DNA of 64,000 nucleotides from Wolfiporia cocos. Its lineage: Eukaryota > Basidiomycota > Agaricomycetes > Polyporales > Phaeolaceae. Below, piece by piece: positions 62,098 to 64,000 of the stretch (within the stretch, counting starts at the first letter, position 1; each line of letters begins with the position of its first letter). The DNA lies in NCBI GenBank assembly GCA_029448655.1, contig JACCLO010000065.1:1-64000 (forward strand). Direction: 5' to 3'. Under the pieces are notes generated by a model. That model was not told the origin of the DNA. It did not search any database and was given only the letters and a program-made list of their open reading frames with translations. A program made the position numbers and the translations under genes.

Positions 62098-64000
62098 ATG
62101 TCACGCGGCTGGGCAGCCCAGTCGCGTCCGGCTACCGCCCGACCCCAGACCGCCGCATCATCCAGGCACGAGGCCAGCTATGTCCTGGAAGGGCGCGGAG
62201 TGTCACGTGAAGTCGGCCTTGCTGCATTGGACAAGGATACCGGGAGGGTTTCCCTTATCCAGGTGCGCATGTAGTCAGCTCGTACTGAATCATCGCTCAA
62301 TATGATGGTCCGCAGCTCGTGGACAGTCCCACATATGTCAAGACGCTGCATCAGCTTCATCTGCATTCTCCATCCATTATTCTGGTCCCAAACACCTTTT
62401 TATCTCTGATAGATACACCTATGGCATCTGGAGGAAAGAAAGCCTCGTCGACTTCGGTCCTAGTGCAGTGCATGATCGAAGAGTTTGATGCCACAGTCGA
62501 TCCAGTGATGAGAAAATACTGGAACGATGATGCTGGTGAGCAATATGACTACTGAGCACATGCTTCGCGTTGCAACTGTAAACGCAGGACTTGCCTTTGT
62601 CAACCAGCTGATAGTTGATGACGATGAGCGGCCTGCAACTCTTGTCGCGGTGTCCAGCAAGTGGGTATATGCGTCCGAAACCTTGCGACTATACTGAACA
62701 ACATTAATAGGTATTACGCGCTCTCTGCAGCTAGCGCGCTATTCGAGTATGCAGAGTCGAAGCTCAATTTACGCTTTGCTCCTTCTTCGCTCCTCATACG
62801 ATATGTACAAGTAGAAGGCAGCATGATGATAGATCCCGAGACTGCTCGAAACTTGGAGCTGGTGGGCAGCATCTCATTCAAGAGGTCCACCCATTCCATG
62901 TTTGGGTAAACCCTCTCTGTCTCTTAATATATGCCCACGATTCAAGTAATTCACACCTAGGCTATTAAATCATACATACACTGCAATGGGTGCTCGCCTC
63001 CTCCGGGCAAATGTACTCGCGCCTATCACTGGTATCTCATTTTGCAACCGTTACGGAGTTGATCTAATAATGCTGCAGACAGTCTTCTATAGAGGCGCGC
63101 CTTGATGTCGTCGAAGGTCTATCAACTCCATGGATGTGTCTATTTCGGCTTACTGTCTTAAAGAGCTCATACAGAATGGAAATCGTTTCGACAATATGAA
63201 GAACGCGCTCAAGTCCCTCCATAATATGGACTTCGATAAGCTAATCTGCTCGGCAAGCTTTCGCCGTTTCAGGTCATGCACAGTATCAATGCTCATTTGA
63301 ATCATCAGCTTGCTGCATCCGAGGCGCGTGAGACAAGCACTGCAAAGCTTGCTGCCGCTCGCGTCGCGCAAATGCTCAGTCTCCGAAACATAGTCAAGAA
63401 CATGCCCGTTCTCGCGAAAGCCTTGACAGGCAGCCGCTCCCGTCTGTTACGAATCGTACTGGACGTAGGTGCTGGAGATATAATTGTAGATTGGATGCGC
63501 GCTAAGCGCCTGTTCGATGTAGATGATCTCTGACGAGCGACTTTCAAGAATCGAACAGCATGTTAGCGAAGCATTGAATGAAGAAGAAGCTTCAGCGAAA
63601 GTACGTGCCAAATAACGCAGCCTTCGTTGAGATTCGATGGATCTATACAGCGCGGCCTGAATGCGGTGAATGCACGTGTGTACGCCGTCAAGGTATGTTT
63701 CCTCCTCCTTAACATCATTTGTTAATGCTCAAATCCAGCAAATCAGGCAAACTACAATCGCCTCCTTGACGTCGCACGAGAAACATACAAGGAGAATGTC
63801 GGGGATATATTTGCATTGAACCGCGAACTCTCGGAGCAACACGACCTGCCTCTTAGTCTAGTGTACCAGGACACAGGCTTCGTTTTTGCTTTGAAGAAGA
63901 CAGATCTCCGAGGGGAGCTACCTAGAGGCTTTGTGAATGTGACAGCTCAGAGAAAGCGGTGGCTCTTTTCTAGTATCGAGCTGGTCAGTCCTGTACGAGG
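62098..64000 (+). CDS. MSH4: MutS homologue 4 (meiotic crossover factor), N-terminal half, runs off the window
   Basis: MSH4 pairs with MSH5 to clamp and stabilise recombination intermediates during meiotic crossing over; it does not repair mismatches. The start at 62098 gives MSRGWAAQSRPATARP, a short disordered leader. Exons: 62098-62262, 62316-62535, 62588-62660, 62711-62905, 62961-63031, an exon ending 63116, 63164-63252, 63309-63464, 63523-63600, 63651-63692 and 63747-63983. Family segments are VLEGRGVSREVGLAALD, YYALSAASALFEYAESKLN, LLIRYVQVEGSMMIDPETAR, NLELVG, LLNHTYTAMGARLLRANVLA, EARLDVVE, MDFDKLICS and ANYNRLLDVARETY. The ATPase domain lies beyond 64000. The intron at 63253-63308 uses GC-AG. 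The exon ending 63116 reads in frame only if the acceptor is TATAG at 63092 rather than the CAG at 63078, or if one base is missing. Strand opposite to the axis-like gene. Confidence 0.9.

Overview
The window is fungal nuclear DNA, most likely from an Agaricomycete (a Polyporales-type wood decayer is a reasonable guess, inferred only from style). Genes are cut by many 47-60 bp GT-AG introns, intergenic DNA is full of Ty3/gypsy LTR debris, and the gypsy elements carry dUTPase domains, a trait described for basidiomycete elements.

Region by region. 0-5.1 kb: mostly unassignable DNA with a three-exon minus-strand gene of unknown family (1383-2002) and two weak relics. 5.2-9.4 kb: a truncated adenylate-forming enzyme gene, a small three-exon membrane-protein gene that looks intact, and a decayed HpcH/HpaI-family aldolase. 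9.6-20.8 kb: a Cys-rich gene split by a solo LTR, a hAT-type MITE, a cluster of solo LTRs (some nested in others) and the C-terminal half of a decayed Mutator-like transposase. 21.3-34.5 kb: a minus-strand gypsy element (element A: PR, RT, RNase H, IN, chromodomain, dUTPase), broken by a solo LTR and by a 6 kb LTR element without recognisable retroelement proteins; both insertions have 5-bp target duplications. 34.5-39.2 kb: a small TRIM-like element, LTR fragments and a second MITE. 39.2-50.1 kb: one open reading frame of unknown family dissected by a third MITE copy (itself split by a solo LTR) and by an 8.4 kb young gypsy element (element C: gag, PR, dUTPase, RT, RNase H, IN, chromodomain, and an unusual C-terminal extension with a zinc knuckle). 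51-53.7 kb: a kinase-like gene split by a solo LTR. 55-64 kb: gene-rich host DNA with a probable meiotic-axis (Red1/SYCP2-like) gene on the minus strand, a hypothetical minus-strand gene, a possible Rpp40-like fragment and the first half of MSH4 on the plus strand.

The dominant biology is repeated nested retrotransposition followed by LTR-LTR recombination. I count eleven solo LTRs and two full-length LTR elements with exact 5-bp target duplications, and two MITEs with exact 8-bp duplications. The LTRs diverge strongly in sequence but share a TATA-like box followed by a stem-loop whose arms change together, and a second small hairpin at the LTR end. Two meiosis-related genes lie within 10 kb of each other at the right end. 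Several otherwise conserved reading frames there carry single-base frame breaks, which may be decay or sequence error.
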